NCBI GenBank assembly: GCA_024734555.1 | Contig: JANPWX010000215.1 | Location: 2,362,929-2,426,928, forward strand | Source: Trochalopteron elliotii | Taxonomy: Eukaryota; Chordata; Aves; Passeriformes; Leiothrichidae | Direction of reading: 5' to 3' | DNA length: 64,000 nt | In this document: positions 63,361 through 64,000 of the stretch, piece after piece | Layout: each line of letters starts with the position of its first letter | Numbering within the stretch: the first letter of the stretch is position 1 | Notes under the pieces: generated by a model | What the model saw: only the letters and a program-made list of their open reading frames with translations | Databases searched by the model: none | What the model was told of the DNA's origin: nothing | Position numbers and translations under genes: made by a program

Positions 63361-64000
63361 GTGAGTATATGATGAATACTTTCTGTTTAATTATATAGTT
63401 TCTGGTATATTTTGGCTTGGAAATCAGTGGTCATTAAATGAATTTGGGGATCTGGCTTAATTAGCCAGGCTTGGCAAGAACTAGAGAGTGGACATTTGAT
63501 GCTTAAACTATCCAAATGCCATGGACGAACAGAACAATTTATACTGCAGAAGTTTGCATCCAGAGACTGCTCCAGCCTGGAAATAGAGGCTTGCCTGGAA
63601 ATAGAGGCTTGCAGATGTAAAAAGATAAGGCATTTGCCCAGTCAAAAGCAATTTAATTCTTGCAGAGCATCACCAGATTGCTATCAATTTGCTGAGAAAG
63701 AGCAGGTCAGTGCCTTGCCCCTTACATGTTTGACGGTGGCAAGGAAAAGAAATGCTGCTTGCCAAAAATCCCAGTAGCAGTCTGAAATTTTCCCTAGAGA
63801 TTTAAGGTGTGTAATTATGCCTTTAAGGTATTGGCTTGTGCTCAAGGAAGTAGGAAGACCTACTTCCATGGCAGAAATACCCAGAGCTATGCACTGGGTA
63901 TTAAGTCTGTGATTCAGGCTTAATTACTTACCGTATTCTGGGAGGGCAGTGCTGTGTCACCAGTTGGCAAGGACGCACTCATTTTTAGGCAGGGGACATA
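63361..64000 (+). other. SCIN: SCIN intron 13, left part
   Basis: 640 bp with no continuation of G6 coding sequence. An 18-bp direct duplication (GCCTGGAAATAGAGGCTT at 63575-63592 and 63593-63610) lies here. The open frame across it (63496-63777) is not supported as an exon. Confidence 0.85.
63575..63610. repeat. perfect 18-bp tandem duplication
   Basis: GCCTGGAAATAGAGGCTT twice in direct succession within intron 13. Confidence 0.9.

Noticed and set aside
63496..63777. Frame of 93 codons after exon 13 as the next SCIN exon
   Set aside because: The peptide does not match gelsolin repeat G6 and is driven by an 18-bp duplication. The true exon 14 is expected beyond the window.
1..64000. CRISPR arrays, tRNA or rRNA genes, bacterial-type operons
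   Set aside because: None seen. The window is vertebrate nuclear DNA and the direct repeats found are isolated pairs or satellites.

Overview
The window is vertebrate nuclear DNA, almost certainly from a bird. Coding sequence is sparse and split by GT/AG introns. The recognisable interspersed repeats are all short, 5'-truncated CR1 LINE copies, which is the avian pattern, and I see no mammalian Alu, B1 or L1 elements. One assembly gap (272 N) lies in a GC-rich patch near the left end.

Right two thirds (about 20.5-64.0 kb): the gene for scinderin (adseverin, SCIN), a Ca2+- and PIP2-regulated protein of the gelsolin family that severs and caps actin filaments. I traced thirteen consecutive coding exons on the + strand from the ATG at 20757 to 63360. 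Every junction has GT/AG borders and matching phase, and there is no internal stop. Together they encode 627 residues, covering gelsolin repeats G1 to G5 and the start of G6. Roughly the last 85-90 residues (about 715 are usual for the family) must lie beyond the window. The promoter is a CpG island with a TATA box close to the ATG. Introns 3 and 4 are large (11.8 and 15.3 kb), while introns 7 and 9 are only about 180 bp. CR1 copies sit in introns 3 (three copies) and 12.

Left third (1-20.5 kb): mostly intergenic. Between 2.2 and 5.6 kb it holds (a) an open frame of 88 codons of uncertain status, (b) a tandem pair of 179-bp units carrying TTAGGG motifs, (c) a GC-rich patch interrupted by the gap and followed by an AATAAA signal, (d) a pyrimidine-rich tandem repeat of about 200-220 bp per unit, and (e) two small putative exons (4617-4701 and 5417-5556). 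The frames of these two exons join exactly across canonical splice sites. They may be part of a small uncharacterised + strand gene upstream of SCIN, and this is the main candidate for something undescribed. From 5.65 to 20.5 kb I find only one CR1 copy and a few short duplications.

I saw no tRNA, rRNA, CRISPR array or complete transposon. All gene calls come from reading the sequence and from family knowledge. No alignment was run.
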